A stretch of 64,000 nucleotides of DNA from Lycocorax pyrrhopterus obiensis (lineage: Eukaryota > Chordata > Aves > Passeriformes > Paradisaeidae): assembly GCA_014706295.1 (NCBI GenBank), contig JACSVZ010000014.1, positions 73,132,435 through 73,196,434 of the forward strand, read 5' to 3'. Below the pieces are notes generated by a model that was not told the origin of the DNA, made no database searches, and saw nothing but the letters and a program-made list of their open reading frames with translations. This document shows positions 44,701 through 58,184 of the stretch, in pieces. Within the stretch, counting starts at the first letter, position 1. Each line of letters opens with the position of its first letter. The translations under genes and the position numbers were made by a program.

Positions 44701-47607
44701 GCAACTCCACAGGGAGCCTTTTTCCTGGGAGGGACTGAGAGACCAGGTAAATGGAAGCTGGACTCACATGCAGTGGGAGAAAGGCAGGATTTCATTGATT
44801 TCATTATTCCAGAGAAGTTTGTAAAGAGTCTGCTGGAGTGCAGATTTGGACAGGCTGGCATCAGCTGCTGTTATACAAAGGGAGGAAGTGAACACTGCAA
44901 AAGCCCTCAGCCAGGCTGAACAGAGGAATTATTGTTTCCCAGGTGTGGTGGGCATTGCAGACACTGCCAGGGAGGAAGCAGAGCTCTGAATTCCAGCTAT
45001 GTGCCCTGTGCTGGGGAAGGCAAGACGGGGCAGGGCTGTGGAAACACTGGAAGGATTACAGCTCACCTCCACCTCCCGAAGCCAGCTCTAATTAACACGG
45101 GGATCAGTATGGACAGGATCCCAGGGAAACCAGGAACAGCTCACAGCAGACTTGTGAGGAACTGATCCTGTTACCTTGAGTCTACAAATAATGGCAGGAA
45201 TTTAGACTGGGAAATTGAGGTAGGTGTCGAGGAGATTGTTCCTTGATTAGTTCAGGTGAGGAATGCAGTGACTATTGCTAGTTGTCTGAGAAATAAAGTG
45301 AGGAGCCCATCACATGAAGACTATTACCTCAAAGGAAAAAAATTCAGGGCATTACCTAGAGCTTTCCTCACACCAGGCTTCTGACAAGACAAAGGATACT
45401 CTGCTCAGGTATCTCAAGTGATTGTGAGCCTGTGCCAGCTGCACACTTCCAAAAATCTCACTTTGGGACCTTCAGACAGCAGAGCACAGGCAGGCCAACA
45501 ACGTACAGGGAAGACAGAATTCTTCATTCTCAAAAGTGAGCTGCCCATAATTAAAATCAGAGAATACCAGCTTGAAACATTGCAGGAAACACACTTACTG
45601 CCAGCATTTTGTACCCTGCTCCCTTCAAGAGTCAGATATTGCTGAATTTAAAAGAGAATGTAAAATGCTGAAGAGAACCCAGGTGACCTTCGGAAGCATC
45701 TAAAAAAAGCCCTTGTTTTCCATTGTGAAAGGCTCCCAAGAAGTGTTTTAAAAGATAATTGTACTTGTAGGAACAATTACAGTTCTGTACTGCAAGGGGA
45801 GCTGTTGGCACATAATACCATGATTGTGCATTAGATCATCCACTGGCTCCTGTAATATCCACTTCCAGCTATAAGGAGTCATGTTTCAACACCTCCGATT
45901 CCCTGGTGCTGACAAGCTAAACAACTTGTTTTGTCTCTGTGAGCTCTTCTCTGGTGATTAAATGCTTATGGTGAATACTAATTATATGAAAGTACAGTAC
46001 AGTAGAGATAGTGTCCTACTTCCTCTACCTGCAGCGTCTCCGTCCTCTTCTGTAGAGACACTGCACTATAAATTCAGCAAAAACCAAGAAGATGACATTT
46101 TTCAGGTCCACAAATAGGCTAACTCGTCTCTCACAGCAAAACCACCTTTATCCTCCTGTCTGTACAATAAGTTCAAAGGCAAAACACTGCACGTTTGTAA
46201 ATGCCTGTAATAATGCTGGAAATAAATTTGCAGCAGGATGTGTGCAAATGAGTTTTGGTGGGAAAGGCAGAGCAATGTCCCCAGTTCCCCACGTCCCACT
46301 CTGAAAATTTACCCCAAATTATCCATTCCTGAAACTGCACCTCAGACTAAAACATTTCCACCAGGGAGCCTATGAGAATTTGTTCTTCAATTTTGAATTT
46401 GAAGTGCTTTTTGAAATGCTAACACTGCAAAATTAGAAACCATTAAACAATATAAGGCAGAGAGTGATTAAATCTACCAAACACATTCAAAGCAGCTTAA
46501 GCTACTTTTTAATTAAAAAGGAAAAGATATCACTGGCAACATTCAGACATCTTTATCTAGATAAAGTTAAGATATTATTCAAAACACAAAAGATGCTGAT
46601 CATAGAAATATTTAGGTTGGAAAAGAGCTCTAAGATGATCGAGTCCAAGCCTTAACCCAGCACAGCCATGCTCACCACTAAACCTCATCCCCAAGTGCCA
46701 CAAGCTGGTCCTGCTGGCCACACCACTGCAGGCACAAGCCAGGTGCCACTGGAGCACAGGTACACAGGCTTTGGGCAGCGAGGAACAGAGCACAGCCAGT
46801 GCTGCAGTGTGATCACTCCGTGCCTGCTGATTAAATGAGTGAAAACAGCAGTGGCCTCCGTGGGAGGCTGAGTGTTCCTCCGTCTGCCCCTGACAGGATG
46901 GGGGCTGAAATCACAGTGGCTGCAGCCACGGAGCAATGGGTAACAAGATGTACATACCAGGGAGGAGACAGGATCAGCTACTGTTTCAAGAGCCAGCTTT
47001 AATACAAAAAAAGTCAATACCATATTGGTATTATTTTGTTTTCCCTTAAGCAGCAAATTTAAACAGAAAACAGCATACATTTTTAAAGATACATTTAGAC
47101 CCTAGCCTTGTGGCTCAAATTAGGGCTCCAAAGAAACACAGCTCTGCTGAAGCATTGTGGTTATGTCCACTGATTGCCCAGCCCAGCTTAAACCTGCAGC
47201 ACTAAGTTTTTGCAGTCATTTCAAGAAAAGAACAAAAAAAATGACCGGCAGTTTCAGTCAACCACAGGCAAGATGCCAGGAGCCAAAGATCAGCCTCCCT
47301 CAGGCTGAGATGATATCATCTCCTCCACAGTCCTGGAGCTCTGAGTCCAGAGCATTGGAAAATTCACTGGTGAGCAGCCTCATCTCTTAGTTACTTATTA
47401 CATCTGCTCCTCAACTTAATATAAAATCTCTGTTTTCAGCATCTAGTGCACCCAACACATTGAATCCATGATGGCCTTACCCAAAAAGCATGCTCTGAAA
47501 TACAGCACAGGCACTTGGTAGCTGCTGGAGTACAGCACATGGTACTCATAGCGAACCACTTCTTCTGTGCTGCCAACTCCAGCGGCCTGAGAATCATCCA
47601 AAAGCTC
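26666..47607 (-). CDS. ATG10: ATG10, E2-like autophagy conjugating enzyme, last four coding exons
   Basis: Four minus-strand exons, 47607-47481, 41002-40905, 27161-27064 and 26789-26666, join in perfect phase into 447 nt: 148 codons plus TAA. They cover roughly the C-terminal two thirds of the roughly 220-aa vertebrate protein. Conserved blocks are YEYHVLYSSSYQVPVLYF, GPWDTITQQEHPILGQPFF, VLHPCRTNEF and WLSTVGPVVGLNLPLSYA. The cysteine of LHPC (27117-27119) is the family's catalytic residue, carrying ATG12 before transfer to ATG5. ATG10 is cytosolic and drives ATG12-ATG5 formation for autophagosome growth. The first coding exons (MEE..., WEWR, GYM) were not found up to 64000 and probably lie beyond it; the gene is very large in other vertebrates too. 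Confidence 0.95.
27064..27161 (-). CDS. ATG10: ATG10 catalytic cysteine exon
   Basis: The acceptor is TTCTGTTCCCCCTTAG. Translation EHPILGQPFFVLHPCRTNEF continues ISAVLGGSQKHH and leaves two bases at CACAG|GTGAGG. The catalytic Cys codon TGC is at 27117-27119. The exon is hidden inside a different long open frame, so it would be missed by simple ORF calling. Confidence 0.95.
30385..30662 (-). mobile_element. CR1 LINE 3' fragment
   Basis: Reverse complement CR1: TCACAGAGTCCTGGAATAGT, CCCACTGTCCCAGGCTGCTC, GGGAACAATTCCTCCCCAAT. In ATG10 intron, same strand as the gene. Confidence 0.9.
31928..32155 (+). mobile_element. CR1 LINE 3' fragment
   Basis: GGATATTGGGAAGGAATTGT, GCCCAGAGCAGCTGTGGCTG and a tail CCAGTCTGGGATTCTGTGAC. 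Plus strand; inverted relative to the copy at 30385-30662. Confidence 0.9.
32870..32928 (+). mobile_element. CR1 LINE 3' terminal remnant
   Basis: About 60 bp: GGTGCCTTCCAAACCAAACC followed by the tail ATTCTGTGATTCTGTAATTC. Only the extreme 3' end is left. Confidence 0.75.
34555..35290 (-). mobile_element. CR1 LINE copy with internal tandem repeat
   Basis: Near-exact inverted counterpart of 22170-22998: it shares the CR1 3' region, the GTTCAGCCTGGAGAGGAGAA stretch (as reverse complement) and the CCCCAAACCCCC tandem repeat at 35117-35250. Located in an ATG10 intron on the gene strand. The long plus-strand reading frame through it is repeat shadow. Confidence 0.9.
35385..35600 (-). mobile_element. 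Older CR1 reverse-transcriptase-region fragment
   Basis: Plus-strand text such as CTCCAACTCAAGAGACAAGG and GACAGTGTCAAATGCTTTGC is the reverse complement of the CR1 ORF2 segment encoding the D-F-x-K-A-F-D-T region. Degenerate with stops. It may be the 5' continuation of the adjacent copy or a separate older insertion. Confidence 0.6.
40905..41002 (-). CDS. ATG10: ATG10 exon with GPWDTITQQ motif
   Basis: The acceptor is TGCCCACTCACAG. Two bases close the Asp codon, then GRPLTLEEIWGSVHASYQVR and LQEGPWDTITQQ follow, ending in phase 0 at CAG|GTGAGA. 98 nt. Confidence 0.96.
41003..47480 (-). other. ATG10: ATG10 intron between the YEYHVLYS and GPWDTITQQ exons
   Basis: 6.5 kb, mostly unique AT-rich sequence with one short CR1 remnant near 46.6 kb. 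An open plus-strand frame at 42254-42733 has no recognised similarity. Confidence 0.6.
46600..46720 (-). mobile_element. CR1-like 3' end remnant
   Basis: CATAGAAATATTTAGGTTGG, AAAAGAGCTCTAAGATGATC and GAGTCCAAGCCTTAACCCAG follow the order of an older CR1 subfamily 3' end in reverse complement. Confidence 0.75.
47481..47607 (-). CDS. ATG10: ATG10 exon with YEYHVLYS motif
   Basis: The acceptor TTTGTCATTTCAG precedes ELLDDSQAAGVGSTEEVV, then RYEYHVLYSSSYQVPVLYF and RACFL. It ends TTTTTGG|GTAAGG, leaving one base. 127 nt; corresponds to the human exon starting ELPLDD. Human has YSCSYQVPVLYFRASFL at the end. Confidence 0.96.
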
Positions 47608-50600
47608 CTGAAATGACAAATGACCACAGCCATACATCAACTTCTGTACTTGTACCAAGGGAAATTGTCATAAATTCAATAAATGCACAGAACAGAAATA
47701 ATGGCAACCACCCCTTCCACAGCACTACTCACGCAAACTCCCAAGGGAACCTTTCAACACTCGCAAGAAAATCAGAGAAGTCCAAAACCTACAAAGACAT
47801 CTTACACACATCCACAAACTGTGAACTATTTGCAAGCCTTTCCAGAACTGAGCTCTTTCCAAGCTGCACCAAGGCTCTCTAAAATCTTCATGGCACATAA
47901 CTGGCACAATAAGGGGACTACAGCTGTACCTCTCCTCATTACATTCAGTATAGACCATTTTAGAAGTGTATCCTTAAATAATCTGGTTTTGCTTGCCAAA
48001 AGACAAATCAAATGTATCCACCAAAAATCCACTGATCTACTTTCTTTACAGGCTTTTTGCCAGGAGTTGTTTTTGCTAATAATTCAAAATACATACTACA
48101 ATTATAATAACATAAAATGTAATAATAAAACTGAGATGACTTTTTTTCCTGTTAGTGTATATTCCAGGTGTAAAGTACTAAAGTTTATGGTAGATTTGAA
48201 ACAAATCAAAATAGATGAAACTAATTGCATTGAGATACACCCCAGCTGCAGCAGGAATTTCATAACATTTCAAATTAATATTCCAACAGTGCTAAGCACC
48301 CAGTTGTTTGGACTTTTCTAAAAGCTGTCATAACTCAAATGTCTCTGAAAATGGAACCATTAAATTAATACTGCCATTAAGATTAAATGTAAGAACAAAC
48401 TTTCCAAGAAGACCTTCAGGGTGTGAACTTGTTCAGTGCTCAAACCCCCAAATTTACATGCATGAACTAAGCAACCATAATGCCCCACAGGTTGGGTGTG
48501 CATTTCACAACTTGGCTATTGCCAAGCAACTCTGAATATTGGCTTATGGTATCTGTCCAAGCAAAATAGAGAAAGACTGAGCAGAAAATAAAAACCAGCA
48601 TCCTCTGAACACTATGTTCATATAACACACAAGAAATTTAAAGCTATTTTGCATTTTTATGTCATATCCATAGTCAACTCAGCAATGGATGAATCAATAA
48701 ATGAAGAAATATAAAAACTGATAAACTATAACAGTAATGACACCCAAGATATTTTCAGGTTTTTGTCTGATGTGACTCTCCCCAAATTTAGTGCATTAGA
48801 CAACCAGATGCTGCTGGGGCACGTGGACAGAAGTTCACAAATGAAAGCCCAGACCCTGGAAAGCTGCAGACCAGGGAACTGCCTATACATTTTTGGACAT
48901 GAATTGAGAAGATCACAGATGGCCACAGAGCAGAGGTTTCCTGGTAAATCCTAGATGGCTGCAGGAAGGGATGATTTTAGCTTACAGGGAAACAGGTGCC
49001 TAAAGCACTGAAAGGGAATGTTTAAAAACATGTTCTCTGGCTTAATCTGGTTTTAAAAACTGTATGTGAAGAGATCCTAAAGTCAGCCTGCCAGAAGGAC
49101 AGTGATGATTGCTGTTCCTGATGTCACAGGCCAGATAAAGACATGTATGATATGCCCAGTTCCCACATACATGAGTGACAGACCAAGAAGAGGAGCTCTT
49201 TTCCTCCTCACACAAGTCATACCCAGTGGTTAGAGGTAAAATACAGGTTAAAAAAAAAACAACCTCTAGAAAACATAAATTTCTTCTCTATATAACGCTG
49301 AACCTCCTTTAAAATTGATCAGTGCTTCTGTAAGAATAGCAAAAGAAAGACCATCAGCAGCCTGTGGGAAAAGAAAAGGAAAAAACCAAACAGAGCTACA
49401 GACTGGATTTCATGTGTGTAGGGGTGAGGAAGAGAAGGAGTCTGTGCTCAGAACTGAGCCTACATGGTGCTCCTTGGGCATTAATGTTTCATCAGATACC
49501 ACAGCCTTGCCTCCTGCTTAGTCACCAGCTTACCCTGCCCTGAAAGATACTTCTGGAAATGTCAGGACTACCTGTTCATGTCTTAAATATCAGTGTTCTA
49601 GAAAAGACTGCCTGCTTACACCACATTCTGTACATAATGGTAAAATGACTAATTTGTGACTATTTTAGACCTGCACACAAAGGCAAATAGCTGAATCCTT
49701 CTTGGGGCTACTCTAATCCCCTTTCTTCTCAGTAAACAGCAATTTCACCTTTTCTTACTTAAAAAGACACATCATTGATGTGCAATTGTGCTCTTTACAG
49801 TCTCTGTAAGTACAGCCCACAGTATTTTTGCAGGGAAAGTACATTTTGTAGCCTACAAGTTTTGATGGTATCTCTGTAGCTGATGAGATGAACTTTGCTG
49901 ATGAGATTAACAGAACGAGTACAGTCATTTTTGGTGATCTTTGAAACATCTAGAAATCTACAAATGGCTCACTAGAACCAAGGAGTCTCAGACAGGTTTA
50001 TATCAGCCCACAAGACTTCATTTTCACTCCTTAACCAACTATTGATAAAGCCTTAAATACAAAACACACGTGTAATTTATTTTAAAAAAAAGCAAAACTC
50101 ACACTTTATTTTTATATATGTCATGATAGCCTATTTTAACTCTTTCTTTGAATAATTGTTATAGTTTCTTTTTCTTATATATATTGGTGCTCTAACTCTT
50201 TTTGAGCTAATGCTGAATTTTAGTTACTGTACTAGACAACACTGAAATCAAATTTAAATTTGGATGGTTTTGTAACTCTTGCAAAACATTCACATGAATA
50301 CACACACCACAAAACAAAAGACAAAAACCACACATATCAGCCTTAAAAAATGTCATATAAAACATTAACCAAACTGCAATCATTAAAAACGATATGAAGA
50401 AACTTATTCCTCAAATTTTTTGTTTCTGATTTTCAAATTTACTTGCATGCCTGCCATGCTTCAAGTTAAAACTGTGAATCCAGAACTGACTGGCTGTTTC
50501 CTAAACAAATTGGGAAGTTGTCATCAGGAAGCATCTGCTCCTCCATTGCTCTCAGGTAAAATCACTCCTGGGCTATCATAATGGACTATTGAGCAGATGT

Positions 50601-53444
50601 TTAAAAGCAATGTATGTATTAGGAAAAAGATAAGCAGCAACTACCTAATTAATTACATTAGTTCCATCATAAATGGAATAAATGGAATTACCACTGATTT
50701 TAATTGATATAAAATTGTCCTCAACCTTTAAGTATCCCCAAAACAGATTAGGTCAATTTGTTCCTTTTAAAATGCTGAATTATTTAAATCAATAGATAAG
50801 AAACACTGCCAGGTGTCATTCTGAAGGCAAAATAACGTATTTGTAGTATTTCAATTCCTCTTGATGAGGAAGGCAAGTCTAAAACCTGTGGTAACAAGTT
50901 AATTTGACAGCAGGAGAGACTTAATAGTGGTTTTGGGTACTGTTTAGTGGCACCAGGGCAGCAGGGAGGTGGGGGTTAAGGCACCTTTGGAGAGAGACCA
51001 CAAAGGAAAGGCGAGGCAAACAGGGTAAACTGGGAAGGTGACAGAATTAGCTAAAAAAAATGTTTCCCTGCTGACACCAAACATTTCCCTCTCTCCACCT
51101 CACCTGCAGAGGCCCACTGAGCCAGACTTTCTTGCTCAGCCTAAGTTCCCTTTGAAATTAAGAAGCAGGCCCCCTTTTGGGGGAAAAGGTAAGAGAAGTG
51201 GCGTAAATAAACCTGGATGTCAAGACACTGCTGCCTTTCTCCCAGTTCCCATGTTCCTCCTCCCCTTTCTTGCTGCTTTGGCCTCTGCTTACTCCTGCCT
51301 TGTCCAGGCTCCTGGGAGATGCTCCTGTGGGAACACGGCAGGACTGGGAAGAGGTGACACAGACACAGGTACCGGTAATGCTACTTTCAGTGTGAGGAGG
51401 GGAAAAAGGAGATGCGACCCAGATTAGTAAGCAAATTTGCCTTCATTGCTTGGAATGCATTTACATCTAATTTCATTTCAGCCTCTAAAGTTGAAAATAT
51501 ATGGCTCTTTCTCCAGAGGTGCACAGCCACCACTGAAACACAACAGCTTTCAGGAGCAGTTCTTTCAACACTTTCCCCCTGGCAAACAGGGAGATTTGAA
51601 CATGAAACCTGAACGGTGGGACAGTGCTCATCAGGGAGAATTAAAGCAGAGGTTGTTGAGCAGGGTGTGGCCGTGTGGTGAGATCGTATCTCTGTTCTGC
51701 CTCCCGGGTGTTCTCCCAAGCATTCAGACCGTGCCCCACGCTCTTGCTGCAGCCCCCGCGGGTCCAGTCTCTCTGCAGGTCATTTTCCTGCAGGTTTTGG
51801 TCCCTCCTGTGCAGCATCTGGGCTCACCCCTGAGCCTGGCACAGGCCTGAGACCTCCAGCCCTGATCCTGCCTTTGCCCTCGTCACCGATCATGCAGCAC
51901 GGGGTCGCAGCGGTCAGCGAGGTGACCCTGCCTGGGGAAGGGGACACTGAGTGCATTTACTGATTGTCACTATTTTCCATCACTACTAAATATTCACACT
52001 CTGCTCAAATTTACAGGCTCTAATCAAAAATAGCCTATTCTACCACAGCCTGTAAAAATGCAGACATCTCCCTGAAGAATTTCAGTGCAATATGAATGTT
52101 GTACAAAATTCTTTACCACCAGCTGCACCATTTTTATGTACATTGATAAACTGCTCTTTTATGTGAAGAACATATGTGGAATCCAACAACCTCCAGGTGT
52201 TTTCTGGTGCTGACCTCATTAGTGACAGATGAGGCAATGCAAGGATAACGGGAGTGGTCTGAAGCAGAACTAAGTTATCTCATGGATTTACTTTCTGTGT
52301 GCAGCTACAAAATCCTCCCCACTGCCTTGCACTTCTCACAGTTTAGTCATCCAAGTGAAGAAGCTGGTTAAATACTCCATAACAAAGAAAGAAAGTGGCT
52401 CTTAAATCACCTGAAATACCATGTGCAAGGAGCCTTCTTTTGCAAGACACAGCTATCCTGAAAAGCCACCACGTCACCAGTGGAAAAATTCAGAGGTGAG
52501 TCAAGGTAAACAGGTAGTGGATCCCTGAAATATGTCATTTTCCAAAGGAAATCTTCTGACTGAACTCAGCACCCTGGCCATGACACTATGAAAGCATCGA
52601 GTGATGTCCACTGCATGGAGATGTCCAGCATTTTCAGAAAAACTATTTCCAAAAAAAAATTGCCCCCCTCCCCACCTCCCAGCCTTCTGTTATTCAAGGC
52701 ATACCAAAACACCAAAACCAAGACTTCCATCACGAAAAGACATGGCATAAAACTGCAGTAGTTCCTCATGCATGAACAAACATTTCTAACAGCTGGAAAT
52801 TAGATTTGTCTTGACTGCTTCAAAACCACTATCACAAGTGAAAGCAAACCCTTTTCAAGCAAAAGAAGCAACGGACCGTGAAAACAGAACAGTTGTGAAT
52901 TTTGTCTTCACATAAAGGTGGGGAATTGTTACAACACTCCTCATTCTTCCCAGGTTGTCACATATAAAATACAGAATTTGGTGGCTTCTCTCCTCCCACA
53001 GAAGAAACATTTCTCTTTTTCTAATGTAGAGTACAAGGCTGTCTGCACAGGGCTGGAACAGAGGCATGGTGTGTTAGGAAACCTCTTCTGGCAGGAATGA
53101 CAGCAAATCTGGGAAACGAGGCAAAGAAATCAAAGGAGACAGAGTGACACAGCTCATCTGCTGAGGGAGGATGGACCTACCCAGACTACCTGAAATTCCT
53201 GAAAGGAAGGTCCCCCTGCAGCTATGGACACAGACCTCACTGAGGATCAGAGCAGCCCCACCTGGAAGCTGTAGGGATTCAACCACTTCCAGCATCCCCT
53301 ACCAATGTTCTCTGCCAATGTTATTCCTCAGCCTGAGGAATTTACAGTGGTTTTCTTTCCACTGAAGTGGGATAAGGAGCAATCAGAGATGGTGGTACCT
53401 GTAACCACACTTTCTTGCCACCTGCTTTTCAGTAAGAAACACTG

Positions 53445-53790
53445 AATCCTGGGATCACTGAGGTTGGAAAATCCCTCACAGACATTGAGCCCAACCTGTG
53501 ACACCACCCCCACCCTGTCCCCAGCCCAGAGCCCTGAGTGCCACCTCCAGGCCTTCTGTGGACACCCCCAGGGATGGGGACTCCAAACCTCCCTGGGCAG
53601 CCCCTGCCAAGGCCTGACCACCCTTTCCATGGGGAAATTCCTGCTGATGTCCAATCTGAGCCTCCCCTGGCCCAGCCTGAGGCCGTTCCCTCTCCTCCTG
53701 TCCCTGTTCCCTGGGAGCAGAGCCCGACCCCCCCGGCTGCCCCCTCCTGTCAGGGAGTTGTGCAGAGCCACAAGGTCCCCCTGAGCCTCT
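53445..53790 (-). mobile_element. CR1 LINE 3' fragment
   Basis: AATCCTGGGATCACTGAGGT, ACCCTGTCCCCAGCCCAGAG, CATGGGGAAATTCCTGCTGA and GTTGTGCAGAGCCACAAGGT. Same subfamily as 15278-15560 but about 60 bp longer at its 5' side. Confidence 0.9.
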
Positions 53791-56700
53791 TTTTGAAGGA
53801 TTTTCCCATCATTTTTGTCATTATCTTCCATTTGCACAAATTGGAGTAAGCTGCTACTTTGAGGTTAAGTACTATTCCACAAGATTATTGCTTCTCTTGA
53901 ACTGAAGTGCTTCCAGGACTGGGCTCTGTGCTTTACAACAGGCGAAAAAAGGAAAAAAAAATGCTACACTAGAAGACAACAGCAGCAGTTCAGCTGTATT
54001 TTAGGTCAACTTTATTTTTTTAGAACAAGGATTATTATTTCTGCTTTGTGAATCGCAGCAGCAACCCAGTTTTGGCCACGCTTAATTCAACAGGGAGACT
54101 GACAGCAAATGCCTACAAACCTTTACTTTTTAGAAGACAAACTCAAATCCTCATTAATTGCTCAGATGGGAAACTGTATGAAAATGAAGCCAAGACTGAC
54201 AGACAGTGTTTAACAGTAATTCTGGTGAAAAAGTTACAGACAGAAATGCTCAAATTATCACAAAATCTGGTGCTGTAAAAACAAGAAATTCGAAATTACG
54301 GGTTGCAATTAGAAGTGGCTGCAGTGGTGCCCACCCAGGACACTCTGAGGGAACAGCTGTGACACTGGGAAAATGATTTACTGCAAGGAATAGAATAGTT
54401 GGATGCTGCCCACTTGAAAAAGGAAATAGCATCTGATTAAGTTAATATCTGACAAAATGATACATCTTGAAAGTTACCTGAGATGCTAACCTAAGCTTGG
54501 CCATAGACTATATTAGATAAGCACAACCATTAGAAACAATCATCATAAACAATGTGGCTTAATTACAACTGGCTTATTGGGATGTGAGAGATCCAATCCT
54601 ATTAACTATACGCTAGGGCTAAAGCACGTGTGTTATTCTCTGACTAAGAAAGCAGGAAGATGAGACTAAATTTCAAATTTAAAATAGCCTGAATTCAAAA
54701 ATTTTAGCTATCACTACAAATAATTATGAAATTACTCAAAATAGTTGTGAAGTTACTCCTAAAATCTCCAAAAGAAAACCTGAATTTGTTGTTACACTTA
54801 GACAAAAAATGGTAGCACATTAAGATCCAGTGATTGTTTGCATTTGGAAATATCTAAGTGTAATAAATAAATTTTTAAATGGAACAGGGGCAGACCCTAC
54901 CAAGTCAAGTATGTTCAACTTTTGCCCACTTTGAAAAGCTGTTTGTTGTATTCATATATGATATAATACAAGTGCACTTACCTCCTACTCTGTAATCACT
55001 GCTACAAAGGAAACGCAAAGTTCTGAACTCAGACTGGGGCAGGTCAAAAGCCCTTAAGTTCATTTTCAAACAAAATAAGCCACAAGATTATTCTAAGTAT
55101 TAATGTATACAAAGTTATCAAATGTCACTGGTCACAAACACACCAAATGTATATTGGAGAGATTCACAGTGGCTGGAGAGAAGTACTGAATTACTTCCTT
55201 TATTAGTCTGATCTCAAATGGAAACTGCCACAGAGTGTAACATGTTATTTTTAATTTCTAGAAATGTGGTACATAATAAGTCTTGATGCAAACTTAACCA
55301 CTTGGAATTTGCTTTACAATTCCTTAAAGCCGAGTAGAAAATTTGCATTAATTATTGACAATGTTTTTGTCTGGAATGACTCTTCTAACAGTCTCCATTT
55401 AAACTGTGTTTTATCTGACAGGAAAGCCCAGTACAGAATCAAGAATACCCCACTATTTCCACTGCTATATGTGGTGCAAAACATGCGGTCAACAACGCCC
55501 ACAAACACAATGACCAGACAACACCACTGCAGCAGAAGGGTTAAAAACACCAAGAAATGGTACAGATGTACATAACTGCACTTGGCCGAGCTCATGTACT
55601 CTTACAAAAATATTATACATCTACAAAATCAGCATAATGGCTGAACTGTTAAATAAATTAATTTATCTCATTTCAAGGAATTATTCTTGTAGTTGAATTG
55701 CTCAGAAGTAGGTGGAGGGACCTGAAAAAACTGTTCTGTATACAACTGTTCAACAACCATATAAAATTTTCCCTTCAAACTTTATAAATAACCTACATAA
55801 AATACTTCAAGCAATTAGCAAATTGTTCCAAAAAATGTTCAAACTCATTATCCCACAGGATGGGAAACAAGAAGCAAGGAAAGAGCCACTAATTGTACAC
55901 ATGTGCAGAGAAAGAGCCAGAACGTAGCTCTGACTGTTGGGACATTTTATCTGCTCTCACTTCCCTCAAAGCTGCTCTGTAATTTATTCTTTCAATTTGA
56001 TTAAGGTATCTCAGGGGCTATTCCATATATTTGTCCCTATCTGCAACTAACTGAAATCATAGCTAAGACAATGAAGCACAGAGTTGGTTAAACTGCTCTT
56101 GCTTCTCAAAACTGAGATATTCCAAGTGTCCTGAAGGCATTTAATTCCAAAACAGGAAGCCAGAGAGGAGAGCACTCAGTAATTCTAATCATGTGCAGAT
56201 CTCTTGGAAAGTATTTTCCTAAACATTTGCTGAAAGAACCTTTTATTGTACTGCGTGCTGCTGCTTGTACCCCAAACAGGGTCCCACAGCAAGATACTTA
56301 CTACTTAAATTGTCTCTGGTTATGTAAAGGAACCAATCTGGAGACGACCAAGACCATGCTTCCCTAAATTAAACTTCAGCCATGTGCAAAACCAAAGAAG
56401 CTGGGGAAGAAAAAGCAACTAAAAATACGTTAATATATTTTTAACATCCCATACGATGACTTATTCATAAGGCAGAGGCTACAAATGGTAGTGCTGCATC
56501 AAAGTCAAAGACAATTCAACTTATTTTTTTCTTAACTTCAGTTTATAGGTTTCTGCAACTCAGCTGCAAACCCTGAAGGAATAATTTTAGAATGAAGACC
56601 TGGTGTCCATATGATATTTCAAACAGTACTGCCAAGGTCCCTATTCCATATTGTTTCAGGTAAAAGAAGAGTTTCTGACCTTGGTGAGTCTGGCAATAAC

Positions 56701-56939
56701 GTGAGCAGATCAGGAATTTATGGCTGCAGAAACCAGCTCCCAAGTACCAGGGTCTTTCATAAGCTGAGTTCTAGAGGACTCCACCCAATTTACAGAAAAA
56801 AAAAGGCTAATGTTGCCTTTTTATATCAATTTGCAAGTTTTCACAAGCATCTACACACCTGTGCACAGCATGAGTGCAGGGATGTGGAACCCTTTTTCAC
56901 AGCAGACTTCCTTCCCAGAGGACTCTTCTTTGGGTTTTG

Positions 56940-57002
56940 TAGAATCATGGAATCATTTAGGCTGGCAAAGACCTCTGAGACCATCGAGTCCAACTGTTAA
57001 CC
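56940..57002 (-). mobile_element. CR1 LINE 3' terminal remnant
   Basis: TAGAATCATGGAATCATTTA, GGCTGGCAAAGACCTCTGAG and ATCGAGTCCAACTGTTAACC: last 60 bases of a CR1, reverse complement. Confidence 0.85.
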
Positions 57003-58184
57003 AGGATGTCTCATTGTTCATAGGCATTCACACAAAACTGAGCTCTCTCAATAAAAAGACACCACGGTCACTCATATTTACAGGATAGTTAGTGTTTTAA
57101 ATCAGGAAAAGTGTTGCGAGAGATTTGCCTGTTACCCAAACAGAGAACAAAAGCATAGATGAAGAAATAGCAAAATATAAATAAAATTAAAAAAAAAAGA
57201 AAACCAAAACCGCAGTAAATTATGTTTCTAGGATTTTTGGATGCAATATTGGCATTACTTCTTCACCTAAATTTCCTGAACTAACAAACGAAAATATTTT
57301 TACGTGGATTAACAAAGTTTTAAGATGATTACAGGATAGCTGCTTACATAAAATAAATCTGACTCAAAGATTACAATTACATACAAGTACAAATCAAGGA
57401 AGATAGGTGCATACATCATATTAAGCTCATCTGACTTTTGGGTCTTGCTCAATCTCTCAAAAACAGCTAACTGCAAGACACCAAGTCGTGGGAATTTCAT
57501 CTGCCATCAGACTAGCAGAGTTTACTGAAATTTTAATGTCTTGAATGGAAAATCAAGAGTGCGCTCTGTTTTCTAGGATCAGACAGGAATTTTACAAGTT
57601 CAAGAAGCGGCAGTCAGGATTTTGTCACAGATCTTTGTGGAGAGGGAAATGTGTTCTGGCCTGCAGTGTCCAGGTGACCACAGAACAAGCATCTCATGGG
57701 TCCTCCTGAACTCAGCATGTGGTGAGGAACTGCCCATGATAAGCTTTCTAAATCTATGTTTACATTTTTTTAAATATTTGGGAAATAAGGGAGATAATAA
57801 GTTTAAGCAGAAAAATTTAAACGGAGAAGGACTGGAATTCGGAAGAGGCTTAAATTTATTTAAATCAGAGATACAAAAACTTCCTAAAATTTATAAACTG
57901 AACAACTGAAAACAAAACACAGGATAAAACTGCAGATCTAACGGATTGAATAATTACTTCACAAAGGATACCAGGAGTATGAAAAGAAAGGCCCTACAGG
58001 GAACAAAAAAGAGGTACCGCAAGCAAAAAACCCCTATTTCTTGAAACCAAAGTTTACAGGAGAAAGTAAGAACTGCAAAAATTCAAGTTGTACTTACAAA
58101 TGGCAAAAGGAATTAGAACCATTTCTGAAGGAAAGAATAATTAATCATACAGAGCTATGTAGAAACTGGATTAAAACTTAACAT

